A DNA stretch of 64,000 nt from Malurus cyaneus samueli (lineage: Eukaryota > Chordata > Aves > Passeriformes > Maluridae), in NCBI GenBank assembly GCA_009741485.1, contig VKON01000114.1, positions 456,521 through 520,520 on the forward strand, read 5' to 3'. The translations under genes and the position numbers were made by a program. The notes beneath the pieces were generated by a model that was not told the DNA's origin, did not search any database, and saw only the letters and a list, made by a program, of their open reading frames with translations. This document shows positions 10,754 through 22,500 of this stretch, piece by piece (position 1 is the stretch's first letter; each line of letters starts with the position of its first letter).

Positions 10754-11404
10754 ATGACCGTCCCCATCGCCAAGTCCTTCTACGACCTGACCGCCACCTC
10801 CTTGCAGGGGGAAAGGGTGGATTTTGGTGTTTTCCGGGGCCGCGTGGTCCTGATCGAGAATGTGGCGTCACTCTGAGGCACCACGGTGCGGGATTACACC
10901 CAGCTCAACCAGCTCCAAGCCCGTTACCCCCGGCGGCTGGTTGTGCTGGGCTTCCCTTGTAACCAGTTTGGATACCAGGTAAGTCCTGTGGGCACCGGGG
11001 CGCGTGAAAAGCTGGGAAACACAGGGCTCTGGATTTCTCCTTCCCCGCCACAGGAGAACGGTAGCAACGAGGAGATCCTCAACACCCTGAAGCACGTGCG
11101 GCCCGGGGGCGGCTTCGAGCCCAATTTCACCCTGTTCCAGAAGTGCCAGGTGAACGGGAGCGACACTCACCCCGTGTTCGCCTACCTCAAGGCTCACCTG
11201 CCCGCGCCGGCCGACGAGGCTGCACACCTGATGACCGAGCCCCGCTTTGTCACCTGGAGCCCTGTGCGGCGCTCCGATATCTCCTGGAATTTTGAGAAGT
11301 TCCTGGTGGGGCCCGAGGGGGAACCGTTTCGGCGCTACAGCCCCCGTGTGCCCACAGCCCAGCTGGAACCTGACATCCAGCGTCTCCTCAAGCTGGCCAA
11401 GTAA
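10754..11404 (+). CDS. GPX2: Glutathione peroxidase 2, selenoprotein, 2 exons
   Basis: Gastrointestinal-type cytosolic glutathione peroxidase, reducing hydrogen peroxide and organic hydroperoxides with glutathione. Exons 10754-10978 and 11054-11404 (GT-AG intron) give 191 residues, against 190 in human. The in-frame TGA at 10874-10876 is codon 41, in the context VASL-U-GTT, and encodes selenocysteine. Other family marks: LGFPCNQFG, the active-site Gln within it, the catalytic Trp-containing [19 protein letters not shown], and EGEPFRRYS near the C terminus. The start is ATG 10754, giving [20 protein letters not shown] element lies in the 3' UTR at about 11460-11515, and AATAAA at 11553-11558. 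The gene is convergent with CHURC1. The TGA must not be read as a stop, nor the gene as a pseudogene. Confidence 0.97.
10874..10876 (+). other. GPX2: Selenocysteine (UGA) codon of GPX2
   Basis: In-frame TGA at codon 41 between Leu40 and Gly42, at the position of the catalytic selenocysteine (U40 in human GPX2). Reading continues through conserved GPX sequence to TAA 11402-11404, and a SECIS hairpin follows the stop. Confidence 0.97.
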
Positions 11405-11454
11405 TCCTGGCTCCGGTGTGATCCCGGCTCCGGCGTCACCCCGGGATGGCCCCA

Positions 11455-11520
11455 GCTCTCTGCAGGGTGACAGCCCCCTCCGAAACCTCCACGGGGAGGG
11501 GGCTCGATAGGGGCAGAGGG
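11455..11520 (+). promoter_or_regulatory. GPX2: SECIS element in the GPX2 3' UTR
   Basis: The core begins with GTGAC at 11467-11471. A 10-base stem AGCCCCCTCC (11472-11481) pairs perfectly with GGAGGGGGCT (11495-11504). The apical loop holds AAA at 11483-11485, and the 3' side of the quartet is CGAT (11505-11508). The layout TGA / stem / AA loop / stem / GA is that of eukaryotic SECIS elements bound by SBP2. It sits about 65 bases after the stop, before the poly(A) signal at 11553. Confidence 0.9.
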
Positions 11521-11552
11521 TTGGAGTCGCTGGGATGGCGCGGGCTGGTGAC

Positions 11553-11558
11553 AATAAA
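11553..11558 (+). terminator. poly(A) signal for GPX2
   Basis: AATAAA 149 bases after the GPX2 stop and downstream of the SECIS hairpin, so the whole selenocysteine signal stays in the mRNA. Confidence 0.8.
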
Positions 11559-12475
11559 CGAGCCGGAGGGAGCGTGCCCGGATCCCTGAGGTTTTTGGGA
11601 GTGTAACTGGATCCGTGAGATTTTGGGGAACATACCCACACCCATGCAGTTTTTGGGTGTTATGGGGAGAGCAGGAAGAAGGAAGCAGCCCTGAGGTGCC
11701 AAATCCAGGAAACGGTGGCTCAGAGATAGGTGGGTGCCTGGCTGACTGCACCCAGCTCCCTGCGGCTGTTGCTGGGGCCAGATGCCAAGAGCAGCACCTC
11801 ATCCACCCCAGGGCAGTGATTTCCCACACCCAGCTCCTTCCCACCTCAAGATTATGGAATTCCCAGAAGGGCAGGGCTGGGTTACACGCCCCAGGGCAGG
11901 GGAAGTGACCCCAAACCAGCCCATTAGGAAGGGGAAATGATCCAGGTCCTTTCTCTGCAGCGTTTATAGGAGAGCACTGGGAGTGAAGTGGGCTCTCCAA
12001 TGCTGGGAAAGGGTCAAGGAGGAATTCCACAAGCTCCTGGGATGGGAAAAGTTCCCTTGATCCCTGAATCAGCCCCAAGCACCCTTCATCAGCTCCAGGG
12101 GGTGATGCCCATCCCCAAAATACTCCCGCCTGTGCCACAGAGTTGTCACATGTCACATTTATTTCCCCCCACACGAGGGCTCCTGAGGCAGGATGGGGTA
12201 GAAATCCTTTAGGATCCTGTTGTGGGGACCCCTTTATGTCTTCAGCACACAGGGGACTCCAGCCATGGCACTGCATCCCATCCCTGCAGCTGGGGTCGGA
12301 GCCAAAAGGTTCCAGAGACACGGGAGCATCTGGCGTTGGGCATTCGCCACATCCAGGCTGGAAGTTTGGAGTAGTGAATCATGTCAGGGACTGTGTGGTC
12401 CCCAGGGATGGCAGTGCCAGGGATCCAGGGATCTCCTAGAGCTCCAGGAAGCTCATCCCAGGATACACATGGGGA
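11559..12475. other. GPX2-CHURC1 convergent intergenic region
   Basis: GPX2 ends from the left and CHURC1 ends from the right. No coding sequence or recognisable transposon is seen. Two related blocks occur near 11590-11660 ('TTTTTGGGAGTGTAACTGGA' and a shifted copy of 'GGATCC..GAGATTTTGGGG'). The right part (12158-12475) is the CHURC1 3' UTR. Confidence 0.5.
12158..12163 (-). terminator. poly(A) signal for CHURC1
   Basis: AATAAA on the minus strand, 313 bases after the CHURC1 stop (12476-12478). It is the only such hexamer in the 600 bases downstream. Confidence 0.65.
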
Positions 12476-14100
12476 TCAGAACAGTGGGGTCATCTGGCGA
12501 GGGTCGTCAGGCAGGATGCTGATGGAATCCTCGGCACGGCCACAGAGCAGGCAGAGCATGGTGTATTCCTGGGGGAAGGAAAAGGGGAGGGCTGGAAAAA
12601 GGGGGGCTGCCAAAGCCCTGCTCCCCCACAGGGAAACCTGAGCCAGATCCGGTACCCGATCCCCGATTGCAATCAGAGCCAGCAGATCTCGTTTCCAGTC
12701 CCACCGGCTCCCTTGAGCCCTTTTTCCAGCAGTTTGCTGCATAAGAGATGTGCCAGGAATGAGGAATGGGGGTCATGGGTCCCTCCCATCACCCACATTG
12801 CCCCACAAGGCGCGGACTAGTGCTGGGGGGATTCCAGGTAGCCCTGAGCACATGCATGTGGCTCTGAAACATTCAAGAGTCTGTCCCAGGAAAAGCAGGA
12901 ATCAGCCTGTGGAAGGGTGGGTCTGGAATTTTGGAGGCAGAGGAGCCAGGAAGGGCTTTTGGGAGAAAAGGGGCAAACCTGGTAGTCATCCACCACGCTG
13001 AAGGTGTACTCGTGGTGTGCGATCAGGTGGTGGCAGTTCTTGCACAGGTCTGTGGGGAAGTGGACAGTGGGGTGACGGGATACAGACACTGTCCCTGGAA
13101 TATCCTCCCACTCCCAATCTCTTGGGACAAGCCCCAACCCTCTGTGCCTGCCCTCACCTCTGGGGCACAGACAGCCCAGTCCACAACGCATCAAGCCCCC
13201 AAAATTCCTTCCCAGCACCTCACTCCCCTTAATGCCCCTCAGCCCCCTGACACTCCCCCGAAAGTTGAAGCCTCCTTCCTCGGCATCCACCATGCCCACC
13301 CCCGGGGGCCCCCTGAATATTTGTTCCCCAGATTTTTCCCTACTCAAGCTGGCCAAGCTCAAATAAATCCTCCCTTATGCCTCCCTGTCCTCTGACCTCT
13401 GAGTCCTCCCTATCATGCCCCAGCCCTCGAGAATCTCCAGGTCCCAGGGGTCCCTCCCAGCCCTCAGAACACCCACAAACCAAATATTACTCCCAAGCCT
13501 CAACTTTCAAGGTCCCCACCTGTGTGCCCCAGCCTTCAAGATCCCAGATCCCAAAGGTCCCCTCCAGTCCTCTCTAACCCTCAAGATCCCCCAAACTCAT
13601 GACTCCCAGAGCCCTCAGCATCCCTCAAGACCCTCAAGACCCAAGGTCTCCTCCAACACTCAACACCCCCGTACCCTGGACCCCTCCCAGCCCTCAAGAC
13701 CCCCGCCCAACCCTCAGCGATCCCAGGTCCCAAAAGTCCCCCTCAGCTTCTCAGGAGCCCAAGACCCAAAGGTTCCCTCAACTCTCAAGAACCCCAAGCG
13801 CCAGATCTCAAAGGTCTCCCCACTCCCTCAAGCCCCCGGTGCCCCCCACCGCACGGTCATATGACGATCTCCTCCCCGTTGCAGACCCGCGGCCCGGTTG
13901 CCGACCAGCACGAAGTCCCGGCGGCCGCACTGCGCGCATCCCACGAAGTTCAGGAGGAAGATCCGCCCTCCAGGCAGTGGTGCCCTTAGGGCGGGAGCAC
14001 AGGCTGTGGCCGGGGCGGGATCGGTGCCGGGATCGGTGCCGGTGCCCCCCGCCCCGCCTCACCGCTCCGGGTACTCGGTGCCCACACAGCCGCCGCACAT
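12476..14100 (-). CDS. CHURC1: Protein Churchill, 4 exons
   Basis: Small zinc-binding transcriptional regulator, first described in chick as an FGF-induced switch at neural induction acting on ZEB2/Sip1. Exons: 14063-14100, about 13855-13984, 12979-13049, 12476-12568. Together they give about 112 residues, as in human. Cysteine/histidine pairs are kept: MCGGC, CAQC, LCKNCHH, AHHEYTF and LCLLCG; the C terminus is [19 protein letters not shown]. Exons 1 and 2 as written here have small indels: one G missing at the exon 1 donor (14062-14063), and several around 13858-13890 and 13970-13984 that break the reading frame. The repeat of the same exons at 24267-24519 is intact and shows the correct frame ([11 protein letters not shown]). 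Convergent with GPX2, divergent from SPTB. The start is ATG 14098-14100. Confidence 0.93.
13385..13855. repeat. CCCTCAAGA-type repeats in CHURC1 intron 2
   Basis: Imperfect short units such as 'CCCTCAAGACCC', 'AAGGTCCCCTC' and 'CCCAGCCCTCA' recur with spacing of about 20-35 bases. The right half (from 13577) is also present at 23987-24260, because the first assembly overlap begins inside this repeat. Confidence 0.65.
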
Positions 14101-14254
14101 CTCGCGCCGCCCTCACCCGCACATCTCGCGAGAGCCGCGCCGAGGGGCGGGGCTGGCGCGCGCCGCGTGGGCGTGGCCTGCCGGGGAAACGGGCACGGTG
14201 GATGGGCGTGGGCTCGAGCCCGTGGCGTGCGTGGGTCAGCTGGGTAATCGGCAC

Positions 14255-15830
14255 CCGGGGCTAGTGGGACACCCGGAAGTACCTGGTGACCTGAGAGCAC
14301 CCGGGACTAGTGGGGATACCCGGAGTGACCTGGGGGCACCCGGGACTAGTGGGGATACCCGGAGTGACCTGGGGGCAACCTGGGCTAGTGGGGATACCCG
14401 GAGTGACCTGAGAGCACCCGGGGCTAGTGGGGACACCTGGAGTGACCCGAGAGCACCCGGGCTAGTGGGGATACCCGGAGTGACCTGAGAGCACCCGGGG
14501 CTAGTGGGGATACCCGGAGTGACCTGAGAGCACCCGGGGCTAGTGGGGATACCCGGAGTGACCTGAGAGCACCCGGGGCTAGTGGGGATACCCGGAGTGA
14601 CCTGAGAGCACCCGGGGCTAGTGGGGGACTCCCGGAGTGACCTGGGAGCACCCGGGGCTAGTGGGGAACACCCGGAGTGACCTGGGAGCACCCAGGGCTA
14701 GTGGGGGACACACAGGGCTAGTGGGGGACACCTGGAGTGACCTGAGAGCACCCAGAGCTAGTGGGGATACCCGGAGTGACCTGGGGGCATCCAGGGCTAG
14801 TGGGGGACACCTGGAGTGACCTGGGGACACCAGGGCTGGCGAGGGGCACACGGGGCTGGTGGGGGACACCCGGAGTGACCTGGGGGCACCCAGGGCTAGT
14901 GGGGACACACAGGGCTAGTGGGAACACCCGGAGTGACCTGGGGGCATCCAGGGCTAGTGGGGATACCCGGAGTGACCTGGGGGCAACCTGGGCTAGTGGG
15001 GAACACGTTGAGTGACCTGGGAGCACCCAGGGCTAGTGGGGGACACACAGGGCTAGTGGGGAACACCCGGAGTGACCTGGGGGCACCCAGGGCTAGTGGG
15101 GGACACCCGGAGTGACCTGGGGGCATCCAGGACTGGCGAGGGGTACCCAGGGCTAGCCAGGAGCTGCCTGGGATTAGCTGGGAACATTCAGGGCTTGTGG
15201 GAGACCCTGGCAGGTAGCTGTGGGGGCATCCAGGGCTAGTGGGGGACACCCAGGACTAGCTGGGGAGCAGCCAGGGCCAACTCTGGGGGTGTTGGTAATT
15301 GGCTGGGGGACACCCTAGACTCGTGGGAAACACCCGGGGCCACCTTGCAGGGTGCCTGTGACCAGCTGGGTGGCATCCAGAGCTAGTGGGCGACACTCAG
15401 GGCTGATTGTAGGGGGGCTGGGGCTAGCTGGGGGTCATCCAGGGCTAGCTGGGCACTGCCTGAGTTAGATGGAGGACGCCATGGACTGGTTGGGGGACAT
15501 CCAGGGCTAGTGGGGGTCACTAAGGGCTAATTGGGATGTGCCTGGGGCGAGCTAAAGGACACCAAGGTCTATCTATGGGGTGCCTGGGGCGAGTTGGGCG
15601 ACTCACAGGGCTAATGGAGGACACCTAGGGGCAAACTAGGAGTGCCTGGGACTAGCTGGGGGACATCCAGGGCTAATGGGGTGCACCCAGGACTAGCTGG
15701 GGGACATCCAGGGCTAATGGGGTGCACCCAGGACTAGCTGGGGGGCATCCAGGGCTAATGGGGTGCACCTAGGGCTAACTGGGGGGCATCCAGGGCTAGC
15801 GGGGAACACGTGGGCTGGCCGGGGACCCCC
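14255..15830. repeat. 39-base minisatellite between CHURC1 and SPTB
   Basis: Units of 39 bases containing 'GGCTAGTGGGGATACCCGG' and 'AGTGACCTGGGAGCACCC' are almost perfect from about 14255 to 15130, then degrade into looser 'GGACATCCAGGGCTAATGGG' units to about 15830. The unit length is a multiple of three, so it leaves several frames open on both strands without coding for anything. It lies about 150 bases upstream of CHURC1 exon 1 and ends at the SPTB CpG island. A second, indel-rich copy is at 24670-25905. Confidence 0.92.
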
Positions 15831-16290
15831 GCCGGTGTCGGCGGGGCACTGCGCCGCTCCGCACGCTGCAGGTGCCGGTACCGCCGGTACTGGCGGTGCT
15901 GCTGCGGTGCTGCCGCCGACGATGCTGCCGCTGCCGCTGCCGGTGCCGGTGCTGCCGGTGTCGATGCTGCTGGTGCTGCTGCCGGTGCCGGTGGCGCTGG
16001 CGGCCGGGGGCGCCGCTGTGCTGCATTGCGGGCGGGCGGCCCGTCCCCGTCCCCGTCCCTGCGCCCATCCCCGTCCCGCCCGCCCGTCGGCTCGCCCGGC
16101 CCTCCCGGGGGGAGCGGGGCTATCGGGCCGGGCAGCGCCGCCGCTCCGGGTAGGAATGTCCCTGCGCGCCCAGATAATGTTATTTATATCGCGGTCAGGG
16201 CGGCTCCGCTCCCCCGCCCCGCTCCCGCACCGGCCCCGCCGCCGCCGCTGCCGCCGCCGCTCGCCCGCCCGCCGCCCCGCGCAGGTGAGA
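15830..16290 (+). promoter_or_regulatory. SPTB: SPTB promoter and probable non-coding exon 1 (left copy)
   Basis: A CpG-rich block with (GCTGCC)-type runs is followed by a GATA motif AGATAA (16172-16177) and a TATA-like TATTTATA (16181-16188). GC-rich sequence then ends in a good donor, CGCGCAG/GTGAGA, at 16284/16285. The first SPTB coding exon has an acceptor about 50 bases before its ATG, so an upstream non-coding exon is required and this is the best candidate. GATA plus a TATA-like box fits erythroid expression of beta-I spectrin (inference). Same elements in the right copy at 25910-26377. Confidence 0.5.
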
Positions 16291-18107
16291 CCCCGCGGCA
16301 CCGGGAGCCCGCTCCGGGGGACACGGTGGGACCGGGGACAGCGGGAGGCGCCGCTGCCCGGGACACGCGGGGGGGCTCGGCAGGCGCTGCCCACCCGGGA
16401 CACCGGGTGGGGGGTGCGGCACCGAACACGGGCGCGGTACCGGGGGGCGACGGTGGGCACGGAGGAAAGTTTGGTGCGGGGGGGCGAAGAGCCTTCCGGG
16501 GGTCTGAGCCTGCTTTCGCCCTGCGGCGGGGGGCCCGCTGTCACCCCGAGTCCCTCGGGGCTGCTCTCGGAAGGACGGGGCGGGCGAGTGGTGGTGACTT
16601 TCTAGGGACAGCCCGGGGACAGTGTGGGGACACCCTGGGGACACTTTTCCCGGGGTGCCAACCCCTGGAGGGTTCCCCACATCATTCCTGGGTGCTCCTA
16701 GCACTGTTGGGACACAGTGAGCAAGGCAAGCCCAGCGGATCTTGGTGGGACCCATCACTCAACCCACTTTGTCCCCCAGCTTTCAGCAGCTGGCAAACAG
16801 AGTTACTGTGAAGAGTTTTTGGGGTGCCATGCCCTTGGCCCTCCTTGTCCCAGTGCCAGGAGGATGCTCAGGGGTGGGCATTGGGCTGGTGGAATTCTTA
16901 CCCTCACTCTGATAACCCGGGGGTCCCGCAGGCCTGATTTCCCGTCTTTTCCCTTCCTAAATCTCCAGCTCCCAAAACAGGGGATTGGGGTGCCCTGGAA
17001 GACAGTGGCAAGGAGATTCAGAAAGCCCTGCTGGGTGCCAGCACGGCCCCCCGCAGAGTATTTTATCACTATCGTGTGGTTTTGGGGCACTGGCCGGTGA
17101 TCTTGGGGTGCAGGGGGGCAGCTCCTAAGAAGGGAGCAGGGCTTGGCTGGCACCGCGTGCAGGGGAGGCCTATTTATAGCCAAAAATGTCTGTGGAGTGT
17201 CAGCACGTGTGCGTGTCACCGGCTTGGGTGACATGGGACAGTCCTGGCACAGCCGGCATGTGGCCCTGGGGAAGCCCGAATTCTCCTGGCGGGTGGAAGC
17301 ACGGCCGGGGAGCCCTGGCCGGAGCGGGGCATCGTGGCCGGAGGAGCCGTGCCGTGCCTTCCCATGCCCAAGCACCCCGTGCTGTGTCAGGCGGTCGTGC
17401 CGAGAGGGACCATCTGCTCCCGGCCCTGGCCCTGCGCCTGGCACGCAGGAGGCTGTTGGGGGCTGGGGATGCCCCACACGCTCCTGCCCCTTCCCAGCCA
17501 GAGCACGTCTGCTTTGTGGACGTGGGGGAGATGCCAAATCCAAGCGTTTTGGTGGAGCAGAGCAACGGGGACATGCCAGGCTGTGGGTGGTGGTGATGGG
17601 GGAGAATTTTTGGGTGTTTGGGGGATTTTGATGAGTTTCTGAGCACCGGGAATGGGCTTTCCGGCAGCACGCTGTGGCTGCGAGGGATGAGCCAGGGAAT
17701 GGTTTTGAGGGTGCCGTGTGTGCCAGGTGCCAACCGCTGCCCCAGCCACCCTTGGGGCGCAGGGGGACATCCCCTGTGCCTGGCGGGGGACCGTGGTGGT
17801 GGCACGGTGCCAGCCCCTCACTGGGAAGTGCTGATTCACCGTGCCGAGCCGCCGGCTGGGCAAGGCGACGCTGCCCGGGCCGCGGCCGCAGGATGCTGGC
17901 GGTGAGGCCGGCACGCTGGCATTCCCAGCTTTCCGCACGCTGAGCGGGAAGAATGACAATTCCCGGGTGGCGGGTGCCGGTGGCGGCGTGGCCGTGCCAG
18001 GGAGGGATGCTCAGGAGCACCGGTGAGGCGAAGGGAGATTTAAAGGGTGGGTGAGCACCCGCGCTCAGAATGCTCCCATGGGCCTGCTGTGGCTCCCTTC
18101 AGCGTCA

Positions 18108-18154
18108 TCTCCTCCTCCTCCTCCCTCCTCCTCCTCCTCCTCTTTCTCCTCCTT
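18108..18154. repeat. TCC microsatellite, left copy
   Basis: Interrupted (TCC)n run in SPTB intron 1. The matching run in the right copy (28208-28256) is a few bases longer and less interrupted, which is either allele length variation or read error. Confidence 0.85.
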
Positions 18155-18359
18155 GGATGCTCGTGGCCATGGCCCTGATGCTGCCGTGTTGTCGGGGCAC
18201 AGTCACAACTGAGGGGTCCTGCAGAGACCCGACACAACTTAGCACACTTGTTCTGCTGGCAGTCCCTGGAATTTTGGGACAAAATCCCCAAATTTGGGCT
18301 CCCACAAGGCTTTCCTGCCAGGGCCAGCCCGGTGCAGAGGCCCAGCTCCAGCACCCTCC

Positions 18360-18735
18360 TGCCTGCTCCTGTACAATCTCATGTCCCCCGCACGCTCTGG
18401 TGTGTTCCTGCATGTCCTTGGTCATATGTGCATGCTCTGGCATGTTCCTGCGTGTCCTTGCTCGGGCACACACACTCTGGCACACTTCTCTTCGTCCTTG
18501 TTCACCTGTGCACGCCCTGGCGCATCCCTGTGTGTCCTTGCTCGTGCGTGCACACTGTGTCACACTTCTGTGTGTCCTCACTCACACGTGCACACTGTGA
18601 TGTGTCCCTGCGTGTCCTGGGTGCACACTCCTCTGCATGCCCCTCCTCACACTCACACACTCCGGCATGCTCCCGTGTGTCCTTGCTGTGCTGTTCACAC
18701 TCCTGCACGCTCCTCCTCGTCCTCACACACTCCCA
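18360..18735. repeat. Minisatellite of about 44 bases in SPTB intron 1
   Basis: Units contain 'GTTCCTGCGTGTCCTTGCTC' followed by a variable 'TGCACACTCTGGCACAC' part, roughly 44 bases long. About eight imperfect units are seen. The duplicate is at about 28460-28840. Confidence 0.75.
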
Positions 18736-19572
18736 GTACCGCCAGCTCCAAGCCAAGGCCCTGCCTGTGCCGCCCGATTAGGGTGTGGGGTTGGGGTGTG
18801 GCACAGCCTGGCTGCCCTGATAACCCCGACAGGGAGGACCTGGGGGATGCCCGGGGTCCCAGGGCCACCGGGGGCCCGTGGGCTGTCACAGCTCATGGGG
18901 ACACCAGGGATTTGGGGCACATGGGGTTCCCCCTGGCACCTATGACCGAGGGCTCTGCATAGCTCTGGGCTGCCGGAGGCCCTGGACGTGCTGCAGGCTG
19001 TGGGGAGCCCCAAGCCATCTCCTCGCACCCTTTGGGGCCCCAGCAGCCACCGACAGCTGCTCAGAGGCATTTTTAGATACCAGCCACGTCCTATCTGTGT
19101 CTCAAATGTCCCCGGGGGTGGATGGCCCCCCCTTGCCGGCAGCTGTCACCCACTTTCTGCCACCGGTGCCGGTGAAGCCCCTGCGCGGCACAGGGTTGGG
19201 GTGGGGGTGAGCAGCAGCCCCTTCCCTGGGGGCACCCAGGGTTTGGGGAGGGGGCCCCTGGGGAGCAGGGCTGGGGTTTTGGCTGGGCAGAGGGAGCTGG
19301 GCAGGGAAGCAGCACGTTAACAGCCGAGAGCACAGCTCAGCACAGCTCGGTGTGGGGTTCCTGGAGCAGGCAGCTGCCAGGTGCCCCCCCCAACACCTGG
19401 GCGGGGTGAGGCTAAATCCCTCTGAGCAGCTTATCCCGCGGCTCTGAGCCGCAATCCCCACGTGCTGCAGGGCCGGCGAGCCGCCGCGGCCGCACCGATG
19501 CTCACGGTCCCGCTGTCCCCAGGGGCCTCTCGCCGGTAGCCGACGGCCACCGGGCCGGGGCGCACCGGGACC

Positions 19573-22500
19573 ATGACCTCGGCCAACGACTACGAGCAGC
19601 TGGAGCTGCAGCAGCAGTACAGCCGCATCAACGTCCGCTGGGACGCATCCGACGATGAGCTGGACAATGACAACAGCTCCGCGCGGCTCTTCGAGCGCTC
19701 CCGCATCAAAGCCCTGGCAGGTGGGTGGCGGGTCCCCTCGGTCTCCCCCAGCTCGTGCCCACCATCGGTGACCCCATGCCCGCTGTCCCTGCAGACGAGC
19801 GTGAGGCCGTGCAGAAGAAAACCTTCACCAAGTGGGTGAACTCGCACCTGGCTCGCGTCACCTGCCGTATCTCGGACCTCTACATGGACCTCCGCGACGG
19901 GCGGGTGCTCATCAAGCTGCTGGAAGTGCTGTCAGGAGAGCTTCTGGTAGGAGCCCCATCCGACTGGAGACCCTGGGACCCGTGCCCTGCCCTGCCCTGC
20001 CATGCCACACCACCTCAGCTGCCCCACCAAGGCGTTGGCCGAGGGTTGGGGTGGCAGCGTGGGCATGGGGGTGACCCTGGGCAGGGTTTGGGGTGCCCTG
20101 GTGTGGAGGGGAGGGTTTTGAGCGCTGTTGTGCTGCAGCCCAAGCCCACCAAGGGCCGGATGCGGATCCACTGCCTGGAGAACGTGGACAAGGCCCTGCA
20201 GTTCCTGAAGGAGCAGCGGGTGCACCTGGAGAACATGGGCTCCCACGACATCGTGGACGGCAACCACCGCCTCGTCCTTGGCCTCATCTGGACCATCATC
20301 CTCCGCTTCCAGGTGAGGAGGGGTGGTTTGGGGCATCCCTCTGCTCCACAGCTCGTTCCCAAGCAGGAGCCATCCTCCACGGAGCTGCAGTTCCAGCCCC
20401 AGGATGTCCTTTTGCCCCCAGATCCAGGACATCATCGTGGAGACACAGGAGGGCCGGGAGACGCGCTCTGCCAGGGATGCACTGCTGCTCTGGTGCCAGA
20501 TGAAGACGCAGGGTAGGTGGTGGGACCCCACGCCACTACATCGGTGTCTGGGTGCGCCCGGAGGGTGGCAGTGACACCCTGTCCCCACTGCAGGTACCCC
20601 CACGTGAACGTCACCAACTTCACCTCGAGCTGGAAGGACGGGCTGGCCTTCAATGCCCTCATCCATAGGCACAGGTAGGCAGCATAGTGGCAGGCACACG
20701 CGTGGTGGTGGTGCCAAGGGATGTTCCACAGGTGTGTCACCTCTGTCCCGCCCCCTCTGTCCCAGGCCCGAGCTGGTTGACTTCCAAAACCTGACCAAAT
20801 CCAACGCCCGGCACAACCTGGAGCACGCGTTCAGCGTGGCAGAACGGCACCTGGGCATCACCACCGCTCCTCGACCCTGAAGGTGAGGGGATTGCTGCCC
20901 ATCCTCCTGCCTCAGTTTCCCCTGGGCCATTCCCAGAGTAAGCATTCACGGAGCACAGAGAGGTTCCTGATGCATTGAAAGAGAGCCTGGGTGGGCACAG
21001 GAGGGTTCTTATGAGGCCGTGCTGGCCTGTGGGTGGGTTGAGGTTGGGTCAGGAAGTGATGCCTCTCGCTCGCACTGGGCAGATGTGTTCACGGAGAATC
21101 CTGATGAGAAGTCCATCATCACCTACGTAGTGGCTTTCTACCACTACTTCTCCAAGATGAAGGTCTGGAGGTGGAGGGAAGGCGCCTGGGCAAGGTAGGG
21201 AGCGGCACTGAGGTGGTTGGGGGGGTTCCTTTGGGATGCCGGCCCCTCATGCTCACGCTCGGTCCCGCCACAGGTCATCGAGCACGCCAAAGAAACGGAG
21301 AGGATGATTGAGGGCTATGGGGCTGGCATCTGACCTGCTCACCTGGATCGAGCAGACCATCGCCTCCCTCAACAGCCGCAGCTTCGCCAACTCGCTGGCT
21401 GGGTGCAGCACCAGCTGCAAGCTTTCAGCACCTACCGCACCGTGGAGAAGCCCCCAAGTAACGCTCCCCGCTCCCCGTGTCTGCCTGTGTGCAGGGCACC
21501 CAAGGGTACCCAGCGCTGAGCTCTCTCTGGGGCAGGTTTCAGGAGAAGGCAATCTGGAGGTGCTGCTCTTCACCATCCAGTCGCGGATGAGGGCCAACAA
21601 CCAGCGTGTCTACACCCCGCACGAGGGGCGCCTGGTGTCCGACATCAACCGGGTATGGGCTCCGTCTGCTGCCGTAGTTGGGGGCTGTCTCCTGGGTCGT
21701 CAGATCCATCTCCTTCAGGTCCTTGGGCAGGCTGGGATGGGTTCTGGGGCAGCTGAGTGCACCTTCTAGGCAGTCTAGGTCCATCCCACGATACGCTGAA
21801 CCCATCCTGGGGCAGCAACTAATCCATCCTGTGGCAGGTGGTGTTCCTCCAGCTGGGGCTCACCAGCAGAACAAGACATGGGTGGGTGGTGGACATGACA
21901 GGACATGGGTGCTACCTGCCCGTGATGCCGCCTTTCCCCAGGCCTGGAGCAGCTGGAGAAAGCGGAGCACGAGCGGGAGCTGGCGCTGCGCAATGAGCTG
22001 ATCCGCCAGGAGAAGCTGGAGCAGCTGGCGCGGCGCTTCGACCGCAAAGCGGCCATGCGGGAGGCCTGGCTGAGCGAGAACCAGCGCCTGGTGGCCCAGG
22101 TGAGGACGGGGACACCGCACCCCGGGGACCCCCAACCTGGGGAGCCCAACCAGAGCCTCACCACGGGCTCTGTGCCGGCAGGACAACTTTGGGCAGGACC
22201 TGGCGCAGTGGAGGCGGCCAAGAAGAACATGAGGCCATCGAGACAGACAACAGCTGCCTACAGGGAGCGGGTGCAGGCCATTGAGGCAGTGGCCAAGGAG
22301 CTGGAGCTGGAGGGCTACCACGACATCCAGCGCATCAACGCACGCAAGGACAACATCCTGCGGCTCTGGGAGCAGCTCCTGGAGCTTCTGGCCGCCCGCG
22401 CCAGCGCCTGGAGATGAACCTCACACTGCAGCACCTCTTCCAGAGATGCTCCACTGCATCGACTGGATGGAATGAGGTCAAGGTAAGCCGTGGGCATAAG

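Larger units (their letters stand above)
16285..19518 (+). other. SPTB intron 1 (left copy)
   Basis: About 3.2 kb without coding sequence, between the presumed non-coding exon and the first coding exon. It contains a paired GATA motif TTATCACTATC at 17063-17073, further single GATAA motifs near 16911 and 18817, a TCC microsatellite at 18108-18154, and a 44-base minisatellite at about 18360-18735. The right-hand duplicate is 26378-29636. Confidence 0.55.

Noticed and set aside
10874..10876. Premature stop making GPX2 a pseudogene
   Set aside because: The TGA is at the selenocysteine position, downstream coding is conserved, and a SECIS follows.
14255..15830. CRISPR-like direct repeats
   Set aside because: The 39-base units are contiguous with no unique spacers and lie in a vertebrate genome; it is a minisatellite.
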